From NCBI RefSeq assembly GCF_040797425.1, contig NZ_JBFNEH010000006.1:44489-108488 (forward strand): DNA of 64,000 nt, written 5' to 3'. This DNA is from Symbiobacterium sp040797425. GTDB taxonomy: Bacteria; Bacillota; Sulfobacillia; Symbiobacteriales; Symbiobacteriaceae. Position 1 is the first letter of the stretch, and every line of letters begins with the position of its first letter. The translations under genes were made by a program, and so were the position numbers. Shown here one piece after another: positions 23,132-31,200 of this stretch. Under the pieces are notes generated by a model that worked only from the letters and a program-made list of their open reading frames with translations, was not told the DNA's origin and did not search any database.

Positions 23132-24547
23132 TTACATCGTTCCCTTCCAGCCTCCGGCCGCCATCTCCTGCAGCCGCCGCAGGAGCACCTCCCGCCGGTT
23201 CCGACCGGGGTCCTCCACCACCTCGTCCAGCAGCGCCTTCAGCACCTCCCCCACGTAGGGGCCCGGTCCGCGGCCGAAGGCGGCCATCACGTCGTGGCCG
23301 TCCACCGCCAGGTCTGTCACCTTGAGGGCGGCGTCGGCGGCCAGCACCCGCCGGACCTCATCCAGCAGGGCCATCGTCTCCGGGCCGAGATCCCCCTCCC
23401 GCTTGCCGGAGGCCAGCCGGTCCGCCCGGCGCAGCTGCACCAGGTCGTCCATGTACTCCAGACCGATCCGCCGCACCATGCGCCGGATTGCGGCGTCGGT
23501 GACGGGGCCGTCCAGGTGAAGGTCCATGTGGTAGCGCACTAGGTGCACGGTGCGGGTGCGGATGTCGTTGTCGAACCGCAGGCGCCGGAGCAGTTCGTCC
23601 GCCATCTCCGCCCCCACCAGCTCGTGCCGGTAGAAGTGGCGGTTGCCCTCCTCGTCCACCGAGAGGCAGCGGGGCTTCGCCACGTCGTGGAGCAGCGCCG
23701 CCAGCCGGAGGTGCAGGGCGGGCGGCACGAGGGCGAGGGCCATCAGGGCGTGCTCCCACACCGGGAAGGCGTGATACTGGTTCTGCTCCACCCCCACCAT
23801 CTCCAGGAGCTCCGGCGCAAACTGCTCCAGCAGGTTCAGTTCCCGCAGACGCTGCATGCCCCAGGCCGGGCGGTCGGTCACCAGCAGGCGGCCGAACTCG
23901 GTGCCGATCCGCTCGGGCGCCACCCGGGAGAGCAGCGGGGCGGCCCCCCGGATCGCACGCAGCAGCGCGGGCTCGATCTCCAGGTGGAACTCCGCCGCCA
24001 GCCGCACCGCCCGCAGCGTGCGCAGGGGGTCCTCCGCCAGCCGATCCTCCGGCCGCCCGCAGGCCCGCAGGAGGCCCTTGGCCAGGTCCCGGCGGCCCCC
24101 CAGCGGGTCGACAAATCCGCGGCCGGGCACGAAGGCCATGGCGTCCATGGTGAAATCCCGGAGGGCCAGGTCGGCGGCGAGATGGCCCCCGCGGTACGGG
24201 GTGATCTCATAGACCACGCCATCGCGCGGCACCAAGACCGTGCCGGTCTCACGCGCCACGCCGATCTGCTTCCCCTCCGGGATGAGCGCCAGGATCTCGT
24301 CGGGGGACGCGCTGGTGGCCAGGTCCCAATCCTTGGGCGTGCGGCCCAGGAGCAGGTCGCGCACCGCCCCGCCCACCACGGCCACCTCATGCCCCGCCCC
24401 GGCCAGCGAGTCCATCAGTGCACGCCCGGCCGGCGGAAGGGCGCGCCGCAGCCGGCCCGGCAGGCGCAGCGCGGCCCAGCCGAGCCGGAGCGAGCGGAGC
24501 GCCGTTCCAACCAGCGGGGCCCGGTGCGCCGGCGTACTCTCCCGCAC
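23132..24547 (-). CDS. cca: CCA tRNA nucleotidyltransferase with HD domain
   Basis: The enzyme adds or repairs the 3' CCA of tRNAs. Class II features are visible: the nucleotidyltransferase motif VVGGAVRDLLLGRTPKDWDLAT, the second motif RDFTMDAMAF, RRDLAKGLLRACGRPEDRLAEDPLR (motif C/D region), then a C-terminal HD phosphohydrolase domain with LAALLHDVAKPRC. The 471-residue length includes an Arg-rich N-terminal extension of about 45 residues before the catalytic core; the GTG at 24547 is preceded by GGGGGGTGACGAG, and a later start is possible. It lies four bases after the HAD gene, so the two are cotranscribed. Confidence 0.92.
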   Translation of the reverse strand: MRESTPAHRAPLVGTALRSLRLGWAALRLPGRLRRALPPAGRALMDSLAGAGHEVAVVGGAVRDLLLGRTPKDWDLATSASPDEILALIPEGKQIGVARETGTVLVPRDGVVYEITPYRGGHLAADLALRDFTMDAMAFVPGRGFVDPLGGRRDLAKGLLRACGRPEDRLAEDPLRTLRAVRLAAEFHLEIEPALLRAIRGAAPLLSRVAPERIGTEFGRLLVTDRPAWGMQRLRELNLLEQFAPELLEMVGVEQNQYHAFPVWEHALMALALVPPALHLRLAALLHDVAKPRCLSVDEEGNRHFYRHELVGAEMADELLRRLRFDNDIRTRTVHLVRYHMDLHLDGPVTDAAIRRMVRRIGLEYMDDLVQLRRADRLASGKREGDLGPETMALLDEVRRVLAADAALKVTDLAVDGHDVMAAFGRGPGPYVGEVLKALLDEVVEDPGRNRREVLLRRLQEMAAGGWKGTM

Positions 24548-24551
24548 CTCG

Positions 24552-25394
24552 TCACCCCCCGAGCCGCAGGGCCCGCGCCACCGCTTCGGCCGGCGTCGCC
24601 ACCCAGTCTGCGGCCTCCAGGGCCGCCGGATGGCTGCCCGGCACGGCCACCCCGATGCCGGCGAAGCGGACCATGGGAACGTCGTAGGTGTTGTCGCCCA
24701 CGGCCAGCACCGCCTCCGGCGGGATGTTCCGCCGGCGGCAGTAGCCGGCCAGGGCGGTGCCCTTGTCCACGGCGGCGTGCCAGATGTGGAGCACCGTCTC
24801 GCCCGGAATGCGGTCGCTCAGGTCGAACTGCGAGTCCGGGAGCCCTGCGGGGAACGCCTCCAGCACTCGCCTCACGGACCGGTCGCCGTACACCGCCGCC
24901 AGGGTCGGCGGCCCGGGGAGGCGCCCGAGCAGGGGATCGATCTCCGTGTAGGGGTTCCAGTCCTCCCAGCCGTTGAAGTCGTCCGCCCGCCGCGTGGCAA
25001 GGGCCGTGTCCACGGCGAACGGGGCGCAGGCCAATCCTGCACCACGAGATGGGCCCTGTCCAGCGACCGCCAGCGCCGCAGTGATCGCCAGCCCCTCGTC
25101 CAGGGCGAGCCGGCGCAGCCGCTCCCAGGCCTCCGGCGACAGCGGGCGGTGCGAGCTGACGCGTCCCGTCCCGTCGGCGACCTCCAGCGCGCCGAGGTAG
25201 CAGATGGCCGGCCCGGTCATCCCCAGCTCCCGGTACAGGGGCAGGGTCGACCGCCACGACCGGCCCGTGACAAGGATCACCTCCGCACCGGACGCGCGGG
25301 CCGCCTCCACGGCCCAGCGGTTGGACGCGGAGATCCGCCCGGACCGGTCCACGAGGGTGTTATCCAGATCGAACGCAAACAGCCTGATGTGCAT
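24552..25394 (-). CDS. HAD-superfamily hydrolase, Cof/IIB type
   Basis: A sugar-phosphate or nucleotide phosphatase of the Cof-like group. The ATG at 25394 opens directly at motif I (MHIRLFAFDLDNTLVDRSG), giving 280 residues; the longer open frame upstream overlaps a hairpin. Motif II is ILVTGRS, the conserved Lys lies in HAAVDKGTALAGYC, and motif III/IV is VLAVGDNTYDVPMVRFAGIGVAV. A C2B cap domain separates motifs II and III. The substrate cannot be predicted. It precedes cca by four bases and follows thiN on the same strand. Confidence 0.87.
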   Translation of the reverse strand: MHIRLFAFDLDNTLVDRSGRISASNRWAVEAARASGAEVILVTGRSWRSTLPLYRELGMTGPAICYLGALEVADGTGRVSSHRPLSPEAWERLRRLALDEGLAITAALAVAGQGPSRGAGLACAPFAVDTALATRRADDFNGWEDWNPYTEIDPLLGRLPGPPTLAAVYGDRSVRRVLEAFPAGLPDSQFDLSDRIPGETVLHIWHAAVDKGTALAGYCRRRNIPPEAVLAVGDNTYDVPMVRFAGIGVAVPGSHPAALEAADWVATPAEAVARALRLGG

Positions 25395-25412
25395 AGCCCC
25401 ACGCCAACACAG

Positions 25413-25434
25413 GCCCGGGAGCGGACTCCCGGGC
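25413..25434. other. Hairpin between thiN and the HAD gene
   Basis: GCCCGGGAG/CTCCCGGGC with a 4-base loop forms a perfect 9-bp stem without a T-tract, 20 bases before the HAD start. A second stem, GTTCCGC/GCGGAAC, lies beside it at about 25447-25471. They may partly terminate thiN transcription or protect mRNA ends. Confidence 0.5.
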
Positions 25435-25473
25435 ACGACAGCATCCCGTTCCGCCCGGAGCGAGCGGAACTGT

Positions 25474-26109
25474 CTAGTCCCATGCCTGAACCACGAGCAG
25501 GTATCCTTCCCCCACGCTGACGCGGGCGCACCGGTCCACGATCCGGTTGGAAACGCCCAGCGACTCGCCCCAGCGCAGGGTCGCACCGCTGAGGGGCCAG
25601 TGGACGCCGGTGACCGTCACGCCCGTCACGGCGGGGCTGAGCGGCACCAATGATAGGAAGGAACCGGCCTCACGCGGAACCTCGAGCCACTCCCCACCCC
25701 GCAGCACGCGGGCGATGTTCTTGCCGTCCGTCATCGTAACGGGCACCGGGCAGGTGGGCAGGAGCAGCAGGTTCGAGACGGTGTGGTCGAGCCGGGTGCC
25801 GGAGCCGCCCACCAGCAGCACCTCACCGGCCCCCCGGCGCACGGCCTCCGCGAGGGCCAGTTCGGTGTCGGTCTCGTCCTTCTCTACCGGCACCTGCAGA
25901 ATGGGCACGCCCTCTGCGCGGGCGGCGGCCAGCACATCCGCCGGCAGCGAGTCGAAGTCGCCCAGCAGCACGTCGGGCCGGAGGCCCAGCGCGCGGGCGT
26001 GCCGCAGTCCGGCGTCGGCGCAGATCACCAGGTCCGGCCGCCCCACCAGGCGGCGCACGCGCGTGATGTCGTAAACCTCTCCTGCTGCGAATACCACCGC
26101 TCTGCTCAT
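25474..26109 (-). CDS. thiN: Thiamine diphosphokinase
   Basis: The enzyme transfers pyrophosphate from ATP to thiamine, giving the active cofactor. Family motifs are in order: VICADAGLRHARALGLRPD, LLGDFDSL, EKDETDTELAL, GGSGTRLDHTVSNLLLL, the C-terminal LRWGESLGVSNRIVD and a final ARVSVGEGYLLVV. At 211 residues it is full length. The ATG at 26109 follows GAAGGGGACACGCC. In this window it stands apart from ribosome or phosphatase genes often near thiN, so regulation cannot be deduced. Confidence 0.93.
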   Translation of the reverse strand: MSRAVVFAAGEVYDITRVRRLVGRPDLVICADAGLRHARALGLRPDVLLGDFDSLPADVLAAARAEGVPILQVPVEKDETDTELALAEAVRRGAGEVLLVGGSGTRLDHTVSNLLLLPTCPVPVTMTDGKNIARVLRGGEWLEVPREAGSFLSLVPLSPAVTGVTVTGVHWPLSGATLRWGESLGVSNRIVDRCARVSVGEGYLLVVQAWD

Positions 26110-26184
26110 GGCGTGTCCCCTTCACGACGGTCTCCACCCATTATAGCAGAGCAGTGGAGCGCAGAAGCGGCGCTGCGGCGGGCG

Positions 26185-26787
26185 CTAGTTGCTGCAGACG
26201 TCGCCGGCGATGCGGCGGCGTTCGAGGATCCGCGCCAGCCCCTTCAGGCCGTAGTTCAGCCGGCTCTTGACGGTACCGATGGGAATCGCCAGCCGCTCGG
26301 CGATCTCGCGATAGCCAAGGTCGCGGAAGAACCGCAGTTCGATGACGACCCGATACTGCGGCGAAAGCTCGGCGAGGGCGCCGAGCAGGGCCTCCGTCAT
26401 CAGGGCCCGCTCCGCCTCTTCCTCCAGGTGCCCGGGAGACCGGCTGACCGAGTGGCCCAGCGGCTCCTCCGCGGCGTAGCGCCGCCGCCGGAGCAGGTCG
26501 ATGGCACGGTTGCGGGCCACCCGGAAGAGCCACGCCTGCAGGTGCCCTTCCTGGCGGAACCGGTCGCCGTGCTGCCAGGCCTTCAGCAGGGTGTCCTGGC
26601 AGATCTCCTCAGCGGTGTGGATGTCGCCCACGAGGCGATGGGCGTATTGAAGCAAGGCGCCGCCGTAACGTTCCATCATCATGCCCAGCGCCTCTTCGTT
26701 CGCCGCGGTGAGGCGAAGACCAGTCGGGCTTCCGGACTCATCCCCCATGGGAAGGCGCCGCGCATTCAGGCCAGCCTGCCTTGCCAT
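26185..26787 (-). CDS. RNA polymerase ECF-type sigma factor
   Basis: The 200-residue protein has sigma region 2 (MMMERYGGALLQYAHRLVGD, AEEICQDTLLKAWQH, LQAWLFRVARNRAIDLLRRRR) and region 4 (ALAELSPQYRVVIELRFFRDLGYREIAERLAIPIGTVKSRLNYGLKGL). The ATG at 26787 follows AAAGGAGGCAATAGGAGCC; an upstream in-frame ATG at 26817 lies before this site. No anti-sigma gene follows; the next gene downstream on this strand is thiN. The target genes are therefore unknown. A short A/T-rich region upstream (26818-26900) probably contains its promoter. Confidence 0.88.
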   Translation of the reverse strand: MARQAGLNARRLPMGDESGSPTGLRLTAANEEALGMMMERYGGALLQYAHRLVGDIHTAEEICQDTLLKAWQHGDRFRQEGHLQAWLFRVARNRAIDLLRRRRYAAEEPLGHSVSRSPGHLEEEAERALMTEALLGALAELSPQYRVVIELRFFRDLGYREIAERLAIPIGTVKSRLNYGLKGLARILERRRIAGDVCSN

Positions 26788-26969
26788 GGCTCCTATTGCC
26801 TCCTTTGTCCCCCACATATGAAAGCATCGTGTATAATTATTGCTAAATCATTCCGGTCTGAACTATCCTGCGTGGCGGTATCTTACAACAATCTTACAAG
26901 ATTAGCATGCACAGCTTCGGCCCGTTATGCAAGAGCGTTCCCAAACGCGATCCGACCGCAGTGCCACAG

Positions 26970-27863
26970 TCAGAACAGTCGCAACTGTTCCGGATTCTGC
27001 CGGGCGCCGGGGGCCAGCGGCACGCCCCGCTCATCCCGCGGCGGCGTGGGCATTCCCAGCAGTTCCATCAAGTCCAGGGCGTTGCGCACCGCGTAGTTGG
27101 ACCGGTTGTTGTTCATCAGGAGGTGGACCTCCTCGGCCTCCTGCGCCAGCACCTGCCGGATCGGGTCCAGCCACTCTGCCAGCTCCTCCTTGCTGTACAG
27201 GTAGTCGAAGCGCTCGGCCGTGGTCCTGGCCCCCTTGATATACCAGGTCTTCGTGTTGCGGCCGTGGAAGCGGACGATCGCCAGGCGCGGGTCGGTCACC
27301 GCGACCACCCGCGGGACGGTCCCTGAGCCCACCTGCGGCGCGTCGCAGGCCACGTGGACGGCCCGGATCGCGCGCAGGAACCGGAGGGTCTCCTCCCGGT
27401 TCTCCTCGGTGAACCACGAACGGTGCCGGAACTCCACCGCCACCACCTGGTCGGCGAAGAACTCCCGGCAGACCTGCACCCATTCCCGCGACTCCTCCGT
27501 GCAGGTGAACCAGGGGGGGAACTGGAAGTGCAGGGCGCCCAGCTTCCCCGCCTCCCGCAGCGGCTCCACCGACTCGGCGAAGCGCTTGAAGACCTCCATC
27601 AGGTCCTCCTCGCCGGGGCGCGGCTCGCGGTGGTGGCGCGTCAGCGCGCCGTAGGCCTTCACGTTGAAGCGGAAGTCCGGCGGCGTGCGGGCCGCCCACC
27701 CGGCGAAGAACCGGGCCGGCTGCAGCCGGTAGAACGTGCTGTCCACCTCCACCAACGAGAAGTGGCGGGCGTAGTACGTCAGGCGCTCCCGCGGCGGCAG
27801 CCCTGGGGGGTAGTAATCCTCGTGATCAGACCAGGCACAGGTGCCCACACGGATGCGGGCCAT
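26970..27863 (-). CDS. DUF72 (YecE-like) TIM-barrel protein
   Basis: The 297-residue protein starts MARIRVGTCAWSDHEDYYPP after GGAGGGAGGGGC, the DUF72 opening, and has HFSLVEVDSTFYRLQP, PDFRFNVKAYGALTRH, LGALHFQFPPWF, VAVEFRHRSWF and VRFHGRNTKTWY in order. The fold is a TIM barrel related to sugar-phosphate isomerases; some relatives bind an iron-sulfur cluster, but here only isolated Cys residues are present. The enzymatic role is unknown. The gene is flanked by same-strand genes without tight coupling. Confidence 0.82.
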   Translation of the reverse strand: MARIRVGTCAWSDHEDYYPPGLPPRERLTYYARHFSLVEVDSTFYRLQPARFFAGWAARTPPDFRFNVKAYGALTRHHREPRPGEEDLMEVFKRFAESVEPLREAGKLGALHFQFPPWFTCTEESREWVQVCREFFADQVVAVEFRHRSWFTEENREETLRFLRAIRAVHVACDAPQVGSGTVPRVVAVTDPRLAIVRFHGRNTKTWYIKGARTTAERFDYLYSKEELAEWLDPIRQVLAQEAEEVHLLMNNNRSNYAVRNALDLMELLGMPTPPRDERGVPLAPGARQNPEQLRLF

Positions 27864-27947
27864 GCCCCTCCCTCCTCTCGCCTCCATGGTAACACAAGGA
27901 ATCCCGCCCCGAGCGGGCGGGGCGGGAAGTGCTGAGGAGGGAAGGTC

Positions 27948-28301
27948 TTACTGGTAGTGCCCGGGGGGTTCGGTGTGGGCCGGGTGCGCTCTCGGGTCGG
28001 CCGTGTGGTAGCGCCGCACGGAGGGAGGCTCGGTGAGGCCCAGCTGGTCGTGCTCGGCCTGAAACCGCCTCCGGACCTGGGCGACGTGTTCGGGCGATGC
28101 CCACCGGATCGGATACTCGCCGCGGGTGCGCAGGAAGCTGAACAGCACCTCCTGGTTGTGGGTCTCCTCGCCGTGCATGGCCAGGAAGAACTCCCGCACC
28201 CCGTTGTTGGTGGACTCCAGCGCGGCCTCGGCATAGAGCCTGGCCAGCTCTTTGGCGCTGCACAGGCAGTCGCGCAGCCGGTCGACGTCAGCCATCCGCA
28301 C
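27948..28301 (-). CDS. CotF-like spore-coat protein
   Basis: A ferritin-like helical protein matching the Coat_F family: DCLCSAKELARLYAEAALESTNNGVREFF, then AMHGEETHNQEVLFSFLRTRGEYPIRWASPEHVAQVRRRF. A GTG at 28301 has GGAGGG seven bases upstream; the ATG two codons later is an alternative. The start lies inside the previous gene's last codons, so the two are translationally coupled. The C-terminal 35 residues are polar and His/Pro-rich. Presence of a CotF-type protein supports a spore-forming host; a coat location is inferred. Confidence 0.8.
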   Translation of the reverse strand: MRMADVDRLRDCLCSAKELARLYAEAALESTNNGVREFFLAMHGEETHNQEVLFSFLRTRGEYPIRWASPEHVAQVRRRFQAEHDQLGLTEPPSVRRYHTADPRAHPAHTEPPGHYQ

Positions 28302-28563
28302 GGTGGTACCCTCCCCCAGACTGCAGGAGCAGCTTGGCGTGCTTCGTAATGTCGCCGGGGGCGTCCAGCAGGGCCAGCAGCATGTCAATCCGCCGGTGGT
28401 GGATGTCGGCATGCTCGTGCATGAGCTGCCGGGCGTCGGGGTCTTCCATCTCGGCTGCGTAGTGGTGCGCCTTCTTGAGGGCGAGGAACTCCGCGTCCAG
28501 CGCGTGCCGCACGAAGGTCAGTTCCTGCTCGGTCAGCCGGTTCTCCTCCGCATCGTACACCAT
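28288..28563 (-). CDS. Small helical ferritin-like partner of the CotF-like protein
   Basis: The 91-residue protein is all-helical and rich in His and Glu (LDAEFLALKKAHHYAAEMED, QLMHEHADIHHRRIDMLLALLD). It resembles a half-ferritin-like bundle seen in spore-coat-associated small proteins. Its stop codon lies 13 bases inside the following CotF-like gene. The ATG follows AAGGAGGCGGAACGGC. A role with the downstream gene in sporulation is inferred from the overlap only. Confidence 0.65.
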   Translation of the reverse strand: MVYDAEENRLTEQELTFVRHALDAEFLALKKAHHYAAEMEDPDARQLMHEHADIHHRRIDMLLALLDAPGDITKHAKLLLQSGGGYHRADG

Positions 28564-28647
28564 GCCGTTCCGCCTCCTTCGCGCTTAGTATGGCGCGAGG
28601 GAGGCGGCGGCATGCCGGGCACAGCGGCCTCGTGGGTCAGTGCAGCA

Positions 28648-29262
<615 letters not shown>

Positions 29263-29348
29263 CAGGAAACCCTCCTATCTCATTCTAAATGTTTCTTTTC
29301 ACCTCGTTTGACGCCAGAACTTGGCGCGGAGGAACGGTCTCCCCTGCT

Positions 29349-29377
29349 AGACTACCCAAACTCGACCACTTTTTCAA
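29349..29377 (-). promoter_or_regulatory. Possible sodA promoter
   Basis: On the minus strand TTGAAA (29377-29372) and TAGTCT (29354-29349) are 17 bp apart, about 85 bases before sodA. The -10 is weak. A CGCCA-AGTTC-TGGCG hairpin lies in the leader. The rest of the 336-bp gap to udk holds only the udk promoter below. Confidence 0.35.
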
Positions 29378-29520
29378 CTCGAATGTGACGAAACTGCTGT
29401 CGCCCAACCTGACCGGCGGCACGGGCCTCGTACGCAAGCCGGCGAAGCCGAGACCGCGCGGATCACGGCCCTGGAACACGTCCCCCGGCACAGGGCCGCG
29501 CTCTCGGGGCCAGAACGTCC

Positions 29521-29549
29521 TTGCGCCCTCGCCGCCCCTGGGCCATAAT
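29521..29549 (+). promoter_or_regulatory. Probable udk promoter
   Basis: TTGCGC (29521-29526) and CATAAT (29544-29549) are separated by 17 bp, 50 bases before the udk start. The -10 matches consensus at five of six positions and the -35 only at TTG. Confidence 0.5.
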
Positions 29550-29598
29550 CGAACGGGGACTACTGGCTCCGGCACCTGCGCGAAGGGGGTAATCTTTC

Positions 29599-30234
29599 AT
29601 GCCAGTCCCGAGGGCGGTCATCGCCATCGCAGGAGGCACCGGCTCAGGCAAGACATCCATCGCGAACCGCATCGCCGCTGAGTTCCCGCACCACGTCACG
29701 CTGCTCCCCCACGACGCGTACTACAAGGACAACCGCCACCTCACGTACGAGGAGCGGGCCCGCCTCAACTACGACCACCCGGACGCGTTCGACAACGAGC
29801 TCTTCATCCACCACCTGCACGAGCTGCGGGCGGGCCGGCCCATCGAACGGCCCGTCTACAACTTCGCCACCCACCTGCGGGAGGACCGCACGGTACGCAT
29901 CGAGCCCTCTCATATCATCGTGGTGGAGGGCGTGATGGTCCTGGAGGACCCCCGCATGCGGGAGATGTACGATCTGATGGTCTACGTCGACACCGACGCC
30001 GACGTGCGGATCCTCCGCCGCATCATCCGCGACATCAACGAGCGCGGACGCACCCTCGACTCGGTGATCCACCAGTACCTGACCACCGTGAAGCCCATGC
30101 ACGAGGCGTTCGTGGAGCCCACCAAGCGGTACGCCAACGTGATCATCCCCGAGGGCGCCCACAACGAGGCGGGGCTGGAAGTGCTCCTCTCTCAGATCCG
30201 CCACCTGATCGGCCAGCATGCTCCGTCCCTATGA
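29599..30234 (+). CDS. udk: Uridine kinase
   Basis: Phosphorylates uridine and cytidine in nucleoside salvage. The P-loop is AIAGGTGSGKTSIANRI (about 9-25). LLPHDAYYKDNRHLTYEERARLNYDHPDAFDNELF is the nucleoside-binding region, then VYNFATHLR, IVVEGVMVLEDPRMREMYDLMVYVDTDADVRILRRIIRDINERGR with the lid Arg residues. The 211-residue length is normal. The ATG follows GAAGGGGGTAATCTTTC. It pairs functionally with the pyrimidine-nucleoside phosphorylase at 40.2 kb. Confidence 0.93.
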   Translation: MPVPRAVIAIAGGTGSGKTSIANRIAAEFPHHVTLLPHDAYYKDNRHLTYEERARLNYDHPDAFDNELFIHHLHELRAGRPIERPVYNFATHLREDRTVRIEPSHIIVVEGVMVLEDPRMREMYDLMVYVDTDADVRILRRIIRDINERGRTLDSVIHQYLTTVKPMHEAFVEPTKRYANVIIPEGAHNEAGLEVLLSQIRHLIGQHAPSL

Positions 30235-30239
30235 CTGCC

Positions 30240-30268
30240 TTTTCACAGCAACAGCGCTGTGGTACACT
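30240..30268 (+). promoter_or_regulatory. Probable promoter of the NifU-type gene with internal palindrome
   Basis: TTTTCA (30240-30245) and TACACT (30263-30268) are 17 bp apart. The spacer contains a perfect 10-bp palindrome, ACAGCGCTGT (30251-30260), the classical place for a repressor. Confidence 0.45.
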
Positions 30269-30329
30269 GAACATGGCCGAACAGGCGGGTTTGAAGTACC
30301 CAGTCGCACCGATGCGGGGGTGAACGAGC

Positions 30330-30560
30330 ATGGCTGAGGATCTGTATGCACGCGTCGAGCGGGCGCTGGACATGATTCGCCCCGCGATCCGGATGGATGG
30401 CGGTGAGGTGGAACTGATCTCCGTCGAGGACGGCGTCGCCCGGGTGCGGATGGTGGGCGCCTGCGGCGGCTGCCCCATGTCCACCATGACGCTCAAGATG
30501 GGCATCGAGCGGGCCATCCGCCAGCAGGTGCCGGAAGTCCGGGCCGTGGAAGCCGTCTAG
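30330..30560 (+). CDS. NifU C-terminal-domain iron-sulfur scaffold protein
   Basis: The 76-residue protein is a stand-alone NifU-C/Nfu domain. VERALDMIRPAIRMDGGEVELISVEDGVARVRMVGACGGCPMSTMTLK contains the CxxC (CGGC) that holds a labile cluster between two subunits. Such proteins deliver Fe-S clusters to target enzymes. The ATG lies 61 bases after a probable promoter that carries a palindrome. The following two-helix gene is 28 bases away, so the two are probably cotranscribed. Confidence 0.9.
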   Translation: MAEDLYARVERALDMIRPAIRMDGGEVELISVEDGVARVRMVGACGGCPMSTMTLKMGIERAIRQQVPEVRAVEAV

Positions 30561-30588
30561 TCCCGCACGGGGAGGGCTTGCGCTTCGC

Positions 30589-30885
30589 ATGCACCGCGGG
30601 TCGCATGAAGAGGTTGAGCGCGCGCTGAAGGCGCGGCTTCATAGGCAGATGGGGATGACGGCAGCGGTGATGGGGGTCATCGCTGCCGGAGTTGGCTTCT
30701 GGTGGATCGGCCGGGTCTTCGGGGTCACCCCCTACCGGGCGTTGGCTGACGCACTGCCCTTGTTCAGCCTGGTACTTGTCCTGTTGGGTCTGGTGGCCCT
30801 CGCCAGCTTCGCTGCGATCCGGCTCGTGCAGTACATCGAGCGCAGGGCGGAACGCGGCACAGAAGGCAAGCAGGTCGACGGTTAG
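30589..30885 (+). CDS. Small two-helix membrane protein
   Basis: The 98-residue product has a polar N-terminus (residues 1-22), two hydrophobic helices (about 24-46, MGMTAAVMGVIAAGVGFWWIG, and 60-82, LFSLVLVLLGLVALASFAAI) and a charged C-terminus (YIERRAERGTEGKQ). No family was recognised. The ATG is preceded by GGGGAGGGC at 12 bases, a loose spacing. Its stop codon is inside the terminator hairpin at 30870-30905, closing the short NifU-type operon. Confidence 0.65.
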   Translation: MHRGSHEEVERALKARLHRQMGMTAAVMGVIAAGVGFWWIGRVFGVTPYRALADALPLFSLVLVLLGLVALASFAAIRLVQYIERRAERGTEGKQVDG

Positions 30886-30905
30886 TCGGCCTGCTGTTAC
30901 TGTTC
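30870..30905 (+). terminator. Terminator overlapping the end of the two-helix gene
   Basis: GCAGGTCGAC pairs with GTCGGCCTGC (one T:G pair) over a GGTTA loop, followed by TGTTACTGTTC. The stop codon lies within the loop and second arm. Confidence 0.65.
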
Positions 30906-31200
30906 GAACTATCACATCCTGGATCAGGTGTTCTGATGAGTGTTTCTAGCGCGATATTGCCTGGCGACAAGGATATCTCCGCAGAGGGACCGAATATACT
31001 TTGGTGTTTTCCACAGATAAAGCGCTGAGATGGTCCGGCGCGAAACTTGTGGAAACTTTCCTTATATCTCGGCGCCCTGTCTGGGTTGCGCTCTCAAAGG
31101 AGGTGGCTCAGCCGAGACCGGCCAGGCAGGTGACGGCCGGACCAGTGGTTCCGGTATCCGCACACACAGAGAAACAGATGACTGAGGGAGGTCTGCACAC
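30906..31200 (+). other. oppA leader region
   Basis: This stretch has lower GC than its surroundings. A TATACT at about 30995-31000 could be a -10 element without a good -35. An AAAGGAGG at about 31097-31104 is followed by no gene start, while oppA has its own GAGGGAGG just before its ATG. No riboswitch pattern was recognised. Confidence 0.4.

Noticed and set aside
30906..31200. Riboswitch or T-box in the oppA leader
   Set aside because: No conserved T-box sequence or known aptamer pattern was found; only an unused GGAGG and a possible -10.
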